From contig NZ_PDBX01000001.1 of assembly GCF_002564105.1 (NCBI RefSeq), positions 2,046,001 through 2,110,000 on the forward strand: a DNA stretch of 64,000 nucleotides. Reading direction: 5' to 3'. The notes beneath the pieces are model-generated. The model was given only the letters and a program-made list of their open reading frames with translations, searched no databases and was not told the DNA's origin. The DNA is from Collimonas sp. PA-H2. Lineage in GTDB: Bacteria > Pseudomonadota > Gammaproteobacteria > Burkholderiales > Burkholderiaceae_D. A program made the translations under genes and the position numbers. This document shows, one piece after another, positions 33,950 through 42,038 of this stretch. How positions within the stretch are numbered: the first letter of the stretch is position 1; each line of letters starts with the position of its first letter.

Positions 33950-35417
33950 GTTTCATCTCGATCTGGTAATCGTCGCCGGCATAAAACTCGTTCCAGAGTT
34001 TGCTCGGTAATTTCTGCACGGTGAGCCGTTCATCGCGCGCACCGCGCACGGCTTCCACGATTTGCATGTTGTTGAGGACGTCGGTGGTGGTCGCCACCGG
34101 CAGGGTCGACAGGCGGATCGGGCGGTCGCGCAGGCGCAGTTCGGCGCGGATGCGGTGCACGATGTCGTCGTTGGAGAGGGCGAAGGCATCGGCTTCGGCG
34201 CGGTACATGGCGGCTGCCAGACGGGCGTCGCGCGTCACCTTGGGCTGCGCGGTGACGGTCAGCGCCTTGCGCCGCTGCGAAGCGCTGCGCAGTTTGAAGG
34301 AGGCCGGATCCAGCAAGCGGATTTCGGCGGGAGCAATTGCCGCGCCCAGCCGTTCCAGCAAGGCGTCCTGAGCATTGCCAGCACCGCTCAGCTTGGCGAT
34401 CTTGCCGATGGCGACGCTGTAGGCCTGGCGGGTGTGGCCGCCGCGCAACATCAGGGCTTGCTGCACGATGCTGGCGGCGCGCTGCATGTAGACACTCATC
34501 GCCTTGATCAGCTCCGGATGCTTGGTGGTGCAGGCGGCTTCCACCATTTCTTCGATGCGGTCCAGCATCCAGTCCAGCGTCGACGGCCCCTGCCGCTCCT
34601 GGCTGGCCCAGCGCGCGATATCGTTGAGCTGCTCTTCCAGCGCCCGCGCCTGGTCGTGTTCCAGGCTGTGCAGGCGCGCAATCACGTCGCGGATGGCCTG
34701 ACGGTGGCGCTCAATGCTGTCGGCGGTCAGCTGCTTCTTGAATTCCTTCTCGAAACGGTCGAGAAACTCCATGAAACCGTCCCACGGCGTTTGCGAGGCT
34801 TCCAGCATCAGGCGCCGCACCAGTTCCTGGAAGTAATCGACACCCTCGGACAAATCGCTGATGACTTTTTCGGCATAGTCGTAGGCATCGATCAGATCGT
34901 ATGCGTCGACATTGCGCAGCGCGGCGTTGAGCGCGTTGCGGCAACTACGCACATTGCGCTGGCGGGTGCGGGCGCTGCGCCGGTCGATGGCCCAGAAGGC
35001 TTCGGCAAACAGCTTGCCGGCGCGGGTGAAGCGATAGGCGGTGACCAGGCCGGCGCGGTCGCCGAAGGTTTCCAGCCAGCCGTCCCTGAGCAAGGTGCGC
35101 AGCAGCGCGCTGCTGCTCTGCTGGTCGTCGGCGCCGGCCGGGATCAGATCGTCGTCGGCCAGTTCGGCGGCGGCCTCCTCCTGCTGCGGCAGGATCTGGC
35201 GCGCCTCTTGCAACGCCTGCTGCACCACCGGCAGCAGCAGGTCGCGCAAGCCGTCGCGCGTCAGGTTCTGGCCGTAGTCGGCGCTTGGCCCGTGCAGCCG
35301 CTCGTACAGCGCACGCACACAGGCCACCACCACGCTACGGTGCTTGCCGGCCAAGGGCCTGAAGAAATTTAGTCGGTCTGGTTCAAAAAACAATCGGATT
35401 GCCTGCAAAAGTTGCAA
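33936..35417 (-). CDS. Kleisin subunit of MksF/JetA type
   Basis: 493-residue protein, likely the kleisin linking the SMC heads. The N-terminal segment FEPDRLNFFRPLAGKHRSVV and wHTH-like LLRTLLRDGWLETF are followed by helical domains with coiled-coil (AIRDVIARLHSLEHDQARAL) and a C-terminal winged-helix candidate. First gene of the SMC operon. The start is uncertain: the frame opens with TTG at 35417 with no clear ribosome-binding site, and further TTGs lie at 35408 and 35393. A 12-bp palindrome lies about 10 bases upstream of 35417. Confidence 0.82.
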   Translation of the reverse strand: MQLLQAIRLFFEPDRLNFFRPLAGKHRSVVVACVRALYERLHGPSADYGQNLTRDGLRDLLLPVVQQALQEARQILPQQEEAAAELADDDLIPAGADDQQSSSALLRTLLRDGWLETFGDRAGLVTAYRFTRAGKLFAEAFWAIDRRSARTRQRNVRSCRNALNAALRNVDAYDLIDAYDYAEKVISDLSEGVDYFQELVRRLMLEASQTPWDGFMEFLDRFEKEFKKQLTADSIERHRQAIRDVIARLHSLEHDQARALEEQLNDIARWASQERQGPSTLDWMLDRIEEMVEAACTTKHPELIKAMSVYMQRAASIVQQALMLRGGHTRQAYSVAIGKIAKLSGAGNAQDALLERLGAAIAPAEIRLLDPASFKLRSASQRRKALTVTAQPKVTRDARLAAAMYRAEADAFALSNDDIVHRIRAELRLRDRPIRLSTLPVATTTDVLNNMQIVEAVRGARDERLTVQKLPSKLWNEFYAGDDYQIEMKHDTD

Positions 35418-35733
35418 AAAAACGAATATATCGCGATATTGGCGCTGGCCGCTGCGCTGTAAACAAATAGCGCTCCGGCCAATTTACCTAACTCGCCATT
35501 GTAAAGGCTCAAGCCTGCCAGCAGGTAGCTTAGACAGTAGACAGAAGACCAGGCTATCCGTAACATCCATTTCCACAATGCAATAGATATTGCAAGAACA
35601 GCCATCGGGAGACATCCATGCCATCGAGCCGCCGCCACAATATTGCCGTTCAGCCCAAGCCGGGTGACGCCTGTCCGCAGCAGCATCTCGCAACATCGGT
35701 CAGCGCCGTGCCGCCAGCCCTGGCGCAAGTCCG
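35418..35733. other. Divergent intergenic region of the SMC operon and DUF2804 gene
   Basis: 316 bases between two outward-facing genes; it should hold both promoters. It includes the palindrome at 35428-35439. A minus-strand open frame with hydrophobic stretches covers 35369-35740 but overlaps both genes and is not supported. Confidence 0.4.
35428..35439. promoter_or_regulatory. Perfect 12-bp palindrome upstream of the SMC operon
   Basis: ATATCGCGATAT, perfectly symmetric, about 10 bases before the proposed TTG start of the first operon gene. It could be an operator or part of an autoregulatory site; no regulator gene is adjacent. Confidence 0.4.
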
Positions 35734-36768
35734 ATGACATCCGTCCCGACAGCCGTACAAAACCTGCCCGCCGCCCCTGCCAACGTCATCGATGAAGCCG
35801 GCCAGCCGCGCATGGGCCGCTATGCCGGCCGCACCGGCGCCATCGACTGGTCGGCGCTGGCTGCGCCCTATGCCCGCAACAGCCTGTGGCGGCGCTTCCA
35901 CCACAAGCGCTGGCAATACGTGGCGCTGTCGACCCCGCAGTTGTTCTGCGGCATCGCGATTGTCGATGTCGGCTGGACCAATACCGCCTTCGCCTACGTC
36001 TTCGACCGCCTGCAAGGCAAGCAGATCGCCGGCTTTTCGCAGGACGGCGTACCCGGCCTGAGCGCCCAGGTCAGCGAGCGGCCGGACGGCGCCAGCCGCT
36101 TCAGCTGCTTCGGCCACCGCATCAGCTACTTGCCGCCGGACGGCAAAGGCAGCGATGCGGGCGGCAAGTACCACCTCAGCTTGCACAGCAAGCAGTTCAG
36201 CATCGAAGCCGAATTCGACGACAGCCGCGCCGCGCCGCTATTGCTGGCGGTCGGTCCTATCGTCAACGGTTCGGTGCATGCGACCCAGAAATCGCCTGGC
36301 ATGGCGCTCAGCGGTGAGGTGCTGGTAGGCGGACAGCGTTTCGATCTGCAGGATGGCATTGCCAGCTTCGACTATTCCAACGGCTTGCTGGCGCGCGATA
36401 CCGAATGGCGCTGGGCCTCGGCCCACGGCCTGGATATCGGCTTCAACCTGCAGGCCGGCTATTTCGGCCAGCAGGAAAACGTGCTGTGGCTGGACGGCCA
36501 GCTGCATGCGCTCGGCCAAGCGCGTTTCGAGTACGATGCGGCGGCGCCGCTGGCGCCCTGGCATATCTATACCGACGATGGCTTGCTCGACCTGCAATTC
36601 ACGCCGGAAGGCGCGCGCCGCGAAAACAAGAACCTGCTGATCGCCGCCACCCGCTATATCCAGCCGATCGGCAGTTTCAGCGGCTGGGTCAAACCGGAAC
36701 CCAATGCCGCGCCGCGCGCGGTGGCACACCTGGTGGGCGTGACCGAGGAGCACTTCTCGCGCTGGTAA
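35734..36768 (+). CDS. DUF2804 family protein
   Basis: 344-residue protein of the DUF2804 family, function unknown. Recognised by the opening LIDEAGQPRMGRYAGR-like segment (VIDEAGQPRMGRYAG), WRRFHHKRWQYVALSTPQLF and the later GIASFDYSNGLLARDTEWRW (HGLDIGFNLQAGY follows). Beta-rich with many Trp/Tyr, suggesting a lipocalin- or glycosidase-like sandwich. No signal peptide or membrane segment. Divergent from the SMC operon. Confidence 0.82.
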   Translation: MTSVPTAVQNLPAAPANVIDEAGQPRMGRYAGRTGAIDWSALAAPYARNSLWRRFHHKRWQYVALSTPQLFCGIAIVDVGWTNTAFAYVFDRLQGKQIAGFSQDGVPGLSAQVSERPDGASRFSCFGHRISYLPPDGKGSDAGGKYHLSLHSKQFSIEAEFDDSRAAPLLLAVGPIVNGSVHATQKSPGMALSGEVLVGGQRFDLQDGIASFDYSNGLLARDTEWRWASAHGLDIGFNLQAGYFGQQENVLWLDGQLHALGQARFEYDAAAPLAPWHIYTDDGLLDLQFTPEGARRENKNLLIAATRYIQPIGSFSGWVKPEPNAAPRAVAHLVGVTEEHFSRW

Positions 36769-36892
36769 CATTGCCTTTAGCCAACTTAAGCGCCGGGCGA
36801 TTTGTAAATTTCCAACACCTGCTGCATTTCCCCTGCGCAGCCCATACGTTTGGTATACCATTGCCGGCCAATTTTGTGTGCGAGGTATGGCG

Positions 36893-38143
36893 ATGTCAAA
36901 TGCTTGTGGCGTGGATTTCGGCACGTCTAATTCCACGGTTGGCTGGAGCAGGCCCGGACACAATGCCTTGCTGCCATTGGAAGACGGCAAGGTCACCCTG
37001 CCCTCGGTGGTTTTCTTCAACGCCGAAGACGACGCCTTCAGTTTCGGCCGCGCCGCGCTGGGCGCCTACCTGACCGGTTACGAAGGGCGCCTGATGCGCT
37101 CCCTCAAGAGCCTGCTCGGCTCCAGCCTGATCGACGCCCAGACCGAAGTCGGCGGCCGCGCGCTGCCGTTCCGCGCCTTGCTGACCCATTTCATCGCTGA
37201 ACTGAAACAACGTGCGGAAAACGCTGCAGGCAAGGAATTCTCGAGCGTGGTGCTGGGCCGTCCGGTATTTTTCGTCGACGACAACCCGACGGCGGACCAG
37301 CGCGCGCAAGACACCCTGGCGGAAATCGCCCGTTCGGTCGGCTTCCAGCATATCGATTTCCAATACGAGCCGATCGCCGCCGCCTTCGACTATGAATCCA
37401 CCATCCAGCGTGAAGAACTGGTGCTGATCGCCGATATCGGCGGCGGCACCTCGGACTTTTCGCTGGTGCGCCTGTCGCCGCAGCGGGCCGCCAACAGCGA
37501 ACGGCGCGACGATATCCTGGCCACCGGCGGCGTCCATATCGGCGGCACCGATTTCGATAAGTACTTGAGCCTATCGAGCGTGATGCCGATGCTGGGGCTG
37601 GGCAGCCGCCTGCAAAACAATAGCGAAGTGCCCTCCAGCTATTACTTCAACCTGGCGACCTGGCACACCATCAACCAGATCTATACCCGCAAGGCCTGGC
37701 TGCAGCTGAAGGACGTGCATCGCGAAACCGTCGAGCGCGAGAAGTTCGGCCGCCTGCTCGACCTGGTCGAACAGCGCGCCGGCCACTGGCTGGCATTGCA
37801 GGTAGAGCAGGGCAAGATCGGCCTGTCGGATGCCGAAACGGTGCAGATGAGCCTGGACCGCATCGCCCCCGACCAGGCCCTGAGCCTGACGCGCGAACAG
37901 TTCAACGCCAGCATCACCCATCTGGTCACCAGCGTGGAAGATACAGTCACCAACCTGCTGCGCGATGCCGGCGTCACGCCGGCCCAGGTCGATACGGTGT
38001 TCTTCACCGGCGGCTCCAGCGGCGTGCAGCTGCTGCGCCACAAGATCGCTGCCCTGGTGCCGTCGGCAAAAGCGGTGGAAGGCGATCTGTTCGGCAGCAT
38101 CGGCGCCGGCCTGGCGCTGGATGCTGTGCGCAAGTTCGGCTGA
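36893..38143 (+). CDS. yegD: Hsp70-family protein, YegD-like
   Basis: 416-residue chaperone-like ATPase: nucleotide-binding motifs GVDFGTSNSTVG (about 6-17), VLIADIGGGTSDFSLVRL and FFTGGSSGVQLLR are those of the Hsp70/actin fold. It stops after the nucleotide-binding domain; the substrate-binding domain of DnaK is absent, as in YegD. I chose ATG 36893 because GAGG at 36882-36885 is 7 bases away; ATGs at 36887 and 36878 are alternatives. Client unknown. Convergent with the CLC gene, 9 bases apart. Confidence 0.88.
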   Translation: MSNACGVDFGTSNSTVGWSRPGHNALLPLEDGKVTLPSVVFFNAEDDAFSFGRAALGAYLTGYEGRLMRSLKSLLGSSLIDAQTEVGGRALPFRALLTHFIAELKQRAENAAGKEFSSVVLGRPVFFVDDNPTADQRAQDTLAEIARSVGFQHIDFQYEPIAAAFDYESTIQREELVLIADIGGGTSDFSLVRLSPQRAANSERRDDILATGGVHIGGTDFDKYLSLSSVMPMLGLGSRLQNNSEVPSSYYFNLATWHTINQIYTRKAWLQLKDVHRETVEREKFGRLLDLVEQRAGHWLALQVEQGKIGLSDAETVQMSLDRIAPDQALSLTREQFNASITHLVTSVEDTVTNLLRDAGVTPAQVDTVFFTGGSSGVQLLRHKIAALVPSAKAVEGDLFGSIGAGLALDAVRKFG

Positions 38144-38152
38144 GCGGTCTCT

Positions 38153-39418
38153 TTATTCCAACCCCGGCTCGGGCTTGCGTTCATCCGGCGCATGCCGTTT
38201 GGCCTGGCCCAGGCGCTGTGCATGATAAATCCCGGTGTGGCCGGAAAACAGATAGCTGACCACACAGGCGATGCCCGCCAGCACGCCGATTTCCGGTCCG
38301 AATAATTCGATCGCCATGATGGTCGAGGCGATCGGCGTATTGGCGGCTCCCGCAAACACTGCCACAAACCCCAGCCCGGCCAGCAGCGGAATCGGCATCG
38401 ATAAAATCTGCGCCAGCGCGTTGCCCAGCGTGGCGCCGATGTAGAACAGCGGCGTCACCTCGCCGCCCTTGAAGCCGGAAGCCAGCGTCACTACCGTGAA
38501 CAGGATCTTGCCGCCGAAGTCGTACAGCGGCAGCGGCTTCTCGAAAGCTTCGACGATGGTCGGAATCCCCAGCCCCAAATACTTGTCGGTGGCCGGCAGC
38601 ATGGCCAGCAAGAGCACGGCGACACCACCGGCAAACGGCCGCAAGGGCGCGAACTTGATCCAGCGCTTGACCAGCCGCGACAAACCATGCGTGGCCTGCG
38701 CAAACAGCATGCCGACCAGGCCGAACACGATCCCCGCCAGCAGCGTGGCGGAGAAGATGCCGAGGCCGAAATGCGGCACGAAGGGAATCGCATAGTGGGT
38801 GTGCTGCACACCCAGCAAAGCCGGGATCTGGTCGCTGATGATGGCGGCGATGAAACAGGGCAGGATGGCGTCGTAGCGCAGGCGGCCGATGGCCAGCACT
38901 TCCAGGCCGAAGATGGCGCCGGCCAGCGGCGTCCCGAATACCGAGGCAAAGCCGGCGCTGATGCCGGCCATCAGCAGGATGCGCCGCTCGTCCGGCCCGA
39001 GGCGCGCGATGCGGGTCAGCACGTCGGCCAGGGCGCCGCCCATCTGCACCGCGGTGCCCTCGCGGCCGGCGGAACCGCCGAACAGATGGGTTATCACGGT
39101 GCCTAGGAAAATCAGCGGCGCCATGCGCTTCGGCACGATGCGCTTGGGGTCGTGGATCTCATCGATAAGCAGGTTGTTGCCACCCTCCACCGACTTGCCG
39201 AGGAAGTGATAGATCAAGCCCACCGCCAGGCCGGCCAGCGGCAGCAGCCACAACAGCCAGCGGTGCGCATTGCGGGTATCGGTGGCCCACTCCAGCGACA
39301 GCAGCAGCAGCGCCGACGCCAGGCCGGCCAGCGCGCCTACCAAGGATGCCAGGATTAGCCAGCGCGCGAGATACGCCAGCATCAGCAGCTGTTCTGGATA
39401 GTTTGTTTTTTTCATCAT
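38153..39418 (-). CDS. eriC: CLC-family transporter, fluoride/proton antiporter type
   Basis: 421-residue polytopic CLC protein. It has GGNNLL at 79-84 in place of the chloride-selective GSGIP, and GREGT at 118-122 with the gating glutamate E120. Both features mark the CLC-F branch, which exports fluoride, rather than classical chloride CLCs. It ends in GHTGIYHAQRLG. About ten hydrophobic segments are visible. Start ATG 39418 (or 39415) begins MMKKTNYPEQLL; no clear ribosome-binding site. A fluoride-riboswitch-like sequence lies about 70-130 bases upstream, supporting the fluoride assignment. Confidence 0.85.
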   Translation of the reverse strand: MMKKTNYPEQLLMLAYLARWLILASLVGALAGLASALLLLSLEWATDTRNAHRWLLWLLPLAGLAVGLIYHFLGKSVEGGNNLLIDEIHDPKRIVPKRMAPLIFLGTVITHLFGGSAGREGTAVQMGGALADVLTRIARLGPDERRILLMAGISAGFASVFGTPLAGAIFGLEVLAIGRLRYDAILPCFIAAIISDQIPALLGVQHTHYAIPFVPHFGLGIFSATLLAGIVFGLVGMLFAQATHGLSRLVKRWIKFAPLRPFAGGVAVLLLAMLPATDKYLGLGIPTIVEAFEKPLPLYDFGGKILFTVVTLASGFKGGEVTPLFYIGATLGNALAQILSMPIPLLAGLGFVAVFAGAANTPIASTIMAIELFGPEIGVLAGIACVVSYLFSGHTGIYHAQRLGQAKRHAPDERKPEPGLE

Positions 39419-39485
39419 AAGGAGAAACAGAAGATTTGAAGAACTCAAACCTGAATGGCAGGGCAACGTAAATCAAAACACGTGC

Positions 39486-39545
39486 GCCTACAAATCCCAT
39501 CCAGGAACTTGTAGGCATTTCGGGAAGGCATGCCATCTCCTACTG
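39486..39545 (-). promoter_or_regulatory. Fluoride (crcB-type) riboswitch-like leader, P2 hairpin missing
   Basis: Read on the minus strand: GGAGATGGCATGCCTTCC (from 39540), CGAA, then ATGCCTAC (39511-39518), then a hairpin GCCTACAA / TTGTAGGC (39509-39516 with 39486-39493) and a T-containing tail. GGAG/TTCC can form P1, GGCAT can pair with ATGCC as the pseudoknot-type helix, and the GCCTACAA hairpin is terminator-like, exactly as in known fluoride riboswitches. The usual P2 hairpin between GAA and ATGCC is absent. It sits in front of a CLC-F gene. Function is inferred. Confidence 0.55.
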
Positions 39546-39611
39546 CAGCGCCATTGTGCCGGACCATGCGGTCCAGCGCAACCGGGATTCATCGCCAGGC
39601 CGCAGCGGCGT

Positions 39612-40523
39612 TCAGGCCGGATCGAAAGTAGTCAGCCTGGCCAGCGCATCCAGCCACCAGGTCAGCGCCGGGCCGACCTGGCGGTCCGGCCTGTATACGC
39701 ACTGCATCGGCAGCGCCGCGCCCGCGGGTGGATGGGCCGCCGTGACGATAGGCACCAGCCGGCCGCTAGCCAGATCGTCGGCGATGACATGGCGCGGCAT
39801 ATAGCCCCAGCCCAAGCCGGCGCGCAGCAGGGCGTGCTTGGTGCCGAGATCGCTCATGCGCCAGGCCAGCGAAGAATGCACCGAGAAATCCTGGTTGGCG
39901 GTGAGCGCGCTGCGGTCGCTCAGCACCAGCTGCACCTGCTGCTCCAGCACATGGCCGGGGATGCGGCCCTTGATCTGCGCCAGCGCATGGGCCGGCGCCA
40001 CCACGCCAACCAGTAGCACGCTCGGCAAGCTGACGTGCAGCAGATGGGGCGGCACGATCGGCAGGGTGCCGAGCACGCCCAGCATCGCCTCGCCGTCGAT
40101 CACGCGTTCGGCGACGGCGCCCAGCGCTTCGATTTCCAGGCGCACCGTGACGCCGGGAAAGGCTGCCCGGAAATCCGCCAGCAAGGCCACCAGCGCCGTG
40201 GTCGGGAAAAAAACGTCGAACGCCAGGGTAATCTCCAGCTCCTGCCCTTGCGAATAGGCGGCCGCGCGCGCCTGCATGGCGTCGACCTGGCCCAGCACCT
40301 GGCGCGCATCGCGCAACAACTCGATGCCGGCGGCAGTCAGCTGCGGCCGGTAGCTGCCGCGGTCGAACAAGGGCACGCCGAGCTGGTTTTCCAGCGTGCT
40401 GATGGCATAGCTGACCGCCGATTGCGCCCGGCCCAGGGCGCGCGCCGCCGCCAGGAAGCTGCCGCTGTCAGCGACCTGGGCGAATACCCGCAGTTGATCC
40501 AGCGACAGTCTCTCGATATTCAT
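39612..40523 (-). CDS. LysR-family transcriptional regulator
   Basis: 303-residue LysR regulator. The helix-turn-helix covers LDQLRVFAQVADSGSFLAAA (8-27) and AQSAVSYAISTLENQLGVPL. The effector domain includes LPSVLLVGVVAPAHALA and GLGWGYMPRHVI. It is transcribed divergently from doxX and pirin genes; this LysR-doxX-pirin layout is common in proteobacteria, and the regulator probably controls those genes. The intergenic region holds a candidate site at 40563-40583. Confidence 0.9.
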   Translation of the reverse strand: MNIERLSLDQLRVFAQVADSGSFLAAARALGRAQSAVSYAISTLENQLGVPLFDRGSYRPQLTAAGIELLRDARQVLGQVDAMQARAAAYSQGQELEITLAFDVFFPTTALVALLADFRAAFPGVTVRLEIEALGAVAERVIDGEAMLGVLGTLPIVPPHLLHVSLPSVLLVGVVAPAHALAQIKGRIPGHVLEQQVQLVLSDRSALTANQDFSVHSSLAWRMSDLGTKHALLRAGLGWGYMPRHVIADDLASGRLVPIVTAAHPPAGAALPMQCVYRPDRQVGPALTWWLDALARLTTFDPA

Positions 40524-40562
40524 GGTGCCCCAACATTATCGAATAATTAGATATAGATTATC

Positions 40563-40583
40563 GCAAGATAAGCAATATCTTGC
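40563..40583. promoter_or_regulatory. Inverted repeat between LysR and DoxX genes
   Basis: GCAAGATA (40563-40570), 5-base spacer, TATCTTGC (40576-40583); perfect 8-bp arms in the divergent promoter region. It may be the LysR operator; it ends 8 bases before the AGGAGG of a mini-ORF. Confidence 0.45.
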
Positions 40584-40602
40584 AAAACTCAGGAGGATTA
40601 AG

Positions 40603-40635
40603 ATGGTTTCGTTCGCTGCAATCAGTAGCCGATAA
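40603..40635 (+). CDS. 10-codon mini-ORF before doxX
   Basis: AGGAGG (40591-40596), 6 bases, then ATG and the peptide MVSFAAISSR, TAA at 40633-40635. The next gene starts 76 bases later with a weak ribosome-binding site. Could be a leader peptide or the remnant of a longer gene. Confidence 0.35.
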   Translation: MVSFAAISSR

Positions 40636-40711
40636 CCGGTGGCGCCAGCAAACGCTTGCTTACCTCGGTCTCATAACCCAGTTTTACATCTACTTATAGA
40701 TTGGACACATC

Positions 40712-41098
40712 ATGCAAACTTCGCCAAACCTGTACCGCATCGGCCGCGTCCTGCTGGCTTCGCTGTTCCTCATTTCCGGCATCCTGAAGATCACCGCCTT
40801 TTCCGGCGTGGCCGGCTACATGGCCAGCCTCGGCGTGCCGCTGGCGACCTTCGCCGTAGCCGCCACCATCGTGGTCGAAGTCGGCGGCGGCCTGGCCATC
40901 ATGGCCGGCTGGAACGTGCGGCCGATCGCCATCATCGTGGCGCTGTTCACGGTCGCCGCAACCCTGACCGCGCACCGCTTCTGGGAAGCCGATCCGGCCA
41001 ATTTCCAGAATCAGCTGAACAACTTCCTGAAAAACATCTCGATCATCGGCGCGTTGCTGATGCTGGCGGTAACGGATGACGGAAGCTCGAAAAAATAA
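40712..41098 (+). CDS. DoxX-family membrane protein
   Basis: 128-residue protein with four membrane segments (IGRVLLASLFLISGILKI; LATFAVAATIVVEVGGGLAI; IAIIVALFTVAATLTAHRFW; IIGALLMLAV) and the family motif SGILKITAF and HRFWE. Members are linked to redox stress and thiol oxidation but mostly undefined. It precedes a pirin gene by 32 bases on the same strand, so the two likely form an operon controlled by the divergent LysR protein. Confidence 0.88.
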   Translation: MQTSPNLYRIGRVLLASLFLISGILKITAFSGVAGYMASLGVPLATFAVAATIVVEVGGGLAIMAGWNVRPIAIIVALFTVAATLTAHRFWEADPANFQNQLNNFLKNISIIGALLMLAVTDDGSSKK

Positions 41099-41130
41099 GC
41101 AATAGATAAACTCTTCAAGGAACGGAGCAA

Positions 41131-41979
41131 ATGATGAAATTCAATCGCCAACTCGAACGCCTGGTCACCGGCATCAACACCCAGGATGGCGCGGGTGTCA
41201 GCCTGGTGCGGGTCTTGACCAATGATCTGCAGCGCCGGCTGGATCCGTTCCTGATGCTGGACAATTTTCACTCGGACAAGCCGGAAGACTACCTGGCCGG
41301 CTTTCCCGACCATCCGCACCGCGGTTTTGAAACCGTCACCTACATGCTGGCAGGCCGCATGCGCCATCGCGACAACGCCGGCAACGAAGGCTTGCTGCAA
41401 GCCGGCGGCGTGCAGTGGATGACCGCCGGCAGCGGACTGGTGCATTCGGAACTACCGGAACAGGAAGACGGCCTGATGAGCGGCTTCCAGCTGTGGCTCA
41501 ACCTGGCCTCGGGCGACAAGATGATCGCGCCCAGCTATCGCGACCTCCAGGCCGAGCAGATTCCGCAGGTATCGCCGCAGCCTGGCGTCAAGGTGAAAGT
41601 GATTGCCGGCGAGGCTTTCGGCACCGCCGGCGCAGTGCAACGGCCGCATACCGAGCCGCTCTACCTGGACGTGCAGCTGGAAGCCGGCCAGCAGCTGGAT
41701 CTGCCGATCCCCGCCGGCCACAATGCCTTCCTGTATGTATACGAAGGCGGACTGCGCATCGGCACAGACAGCCGCAGCGCACCGGCAGGCCGCATGGCGA
41801 TCCTGAGCAACGTTGCCGATGCAGCCGGCGTCAGCCTGCAGGCAGATGGCAACAGCCGCTTCCTGCTGATCGCCGGACGGCCGCTGAATGAACCGATTGC
41901 GCAGTGGGGGCCGTTCGTGATGAATACCCGCGAGCAGGTGGAACAGGCGATCCAGGATTTCCGGGATGGCCGGATGTAA
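41131..41979 (+). CDS. Pirin family protein
   Basis: 282-residue bicupin. N-terminal cupin motifs: LDPFLMLDNFHSD, FPDHPHRGFETVTYML (metal-binding HPHRG at about 56-63) and MTAGSGLVHSELP. The C-terminal cupin ends GPFVMNTREQVEQAIQDF, a pirin signature. Some bacterial pirins have quercetinase or regulatory roles; none can be assigned here. Followed by a strong terminator. Confidence 0.93.
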   Translation: MMKFNRQLERLVTGINTQDGAGVSLVRVLTNDLQRRLDPFLMLDNFHSDKPEDYLAGFPDHPHRGFETVTYMLAGRMRHRDNAGNEGLLQAGGVQWMTAGSGLVHSELPEQEDGLMSGFQLWLNLASGDKMIAPSYRDLQAEQIPQVSPQPGVKVKVIAGEAFGTAGAVQRPHTEPLYLDVQLEAGQQLDLPIPAGHNAFLYVYEGGLRIGTDSRSAPAGRMAILSNVADAAGVSLQADGNSRFLLIAGRPLNEPIAQWGPFVMNTREQVEQAIQDFRDGRM

Positions 41980-42001
41980 GCAGCCGCGACGTCGTGCCGA
42001 A

Positions 42002-42038
42002 GCGGGTAAGGGCTCATGCCTTTACCCGCTTTTTTTTC
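42002..42038 (+). terminator. Rho-independent terminator of the doxX-pirin unit
   Basis: Stem GCGGGTAAGGG (42002-42013 region) with CCTTTACCCGC (42019-42029 region), one mismatch, followed by eight or nine T. It also touches the stop of the convergent amidohydrolase gene. Confidence 0.82.

Noticed and set aside
35369..35740. Minus-strand 123-codon frame with hydrophobic stretches between the SMC operon and DUF2804 gene
   Set aside because: It overlaps both flanking genes, has no ribosome-binding site or recognisable family, and covers the divergent promoter region.
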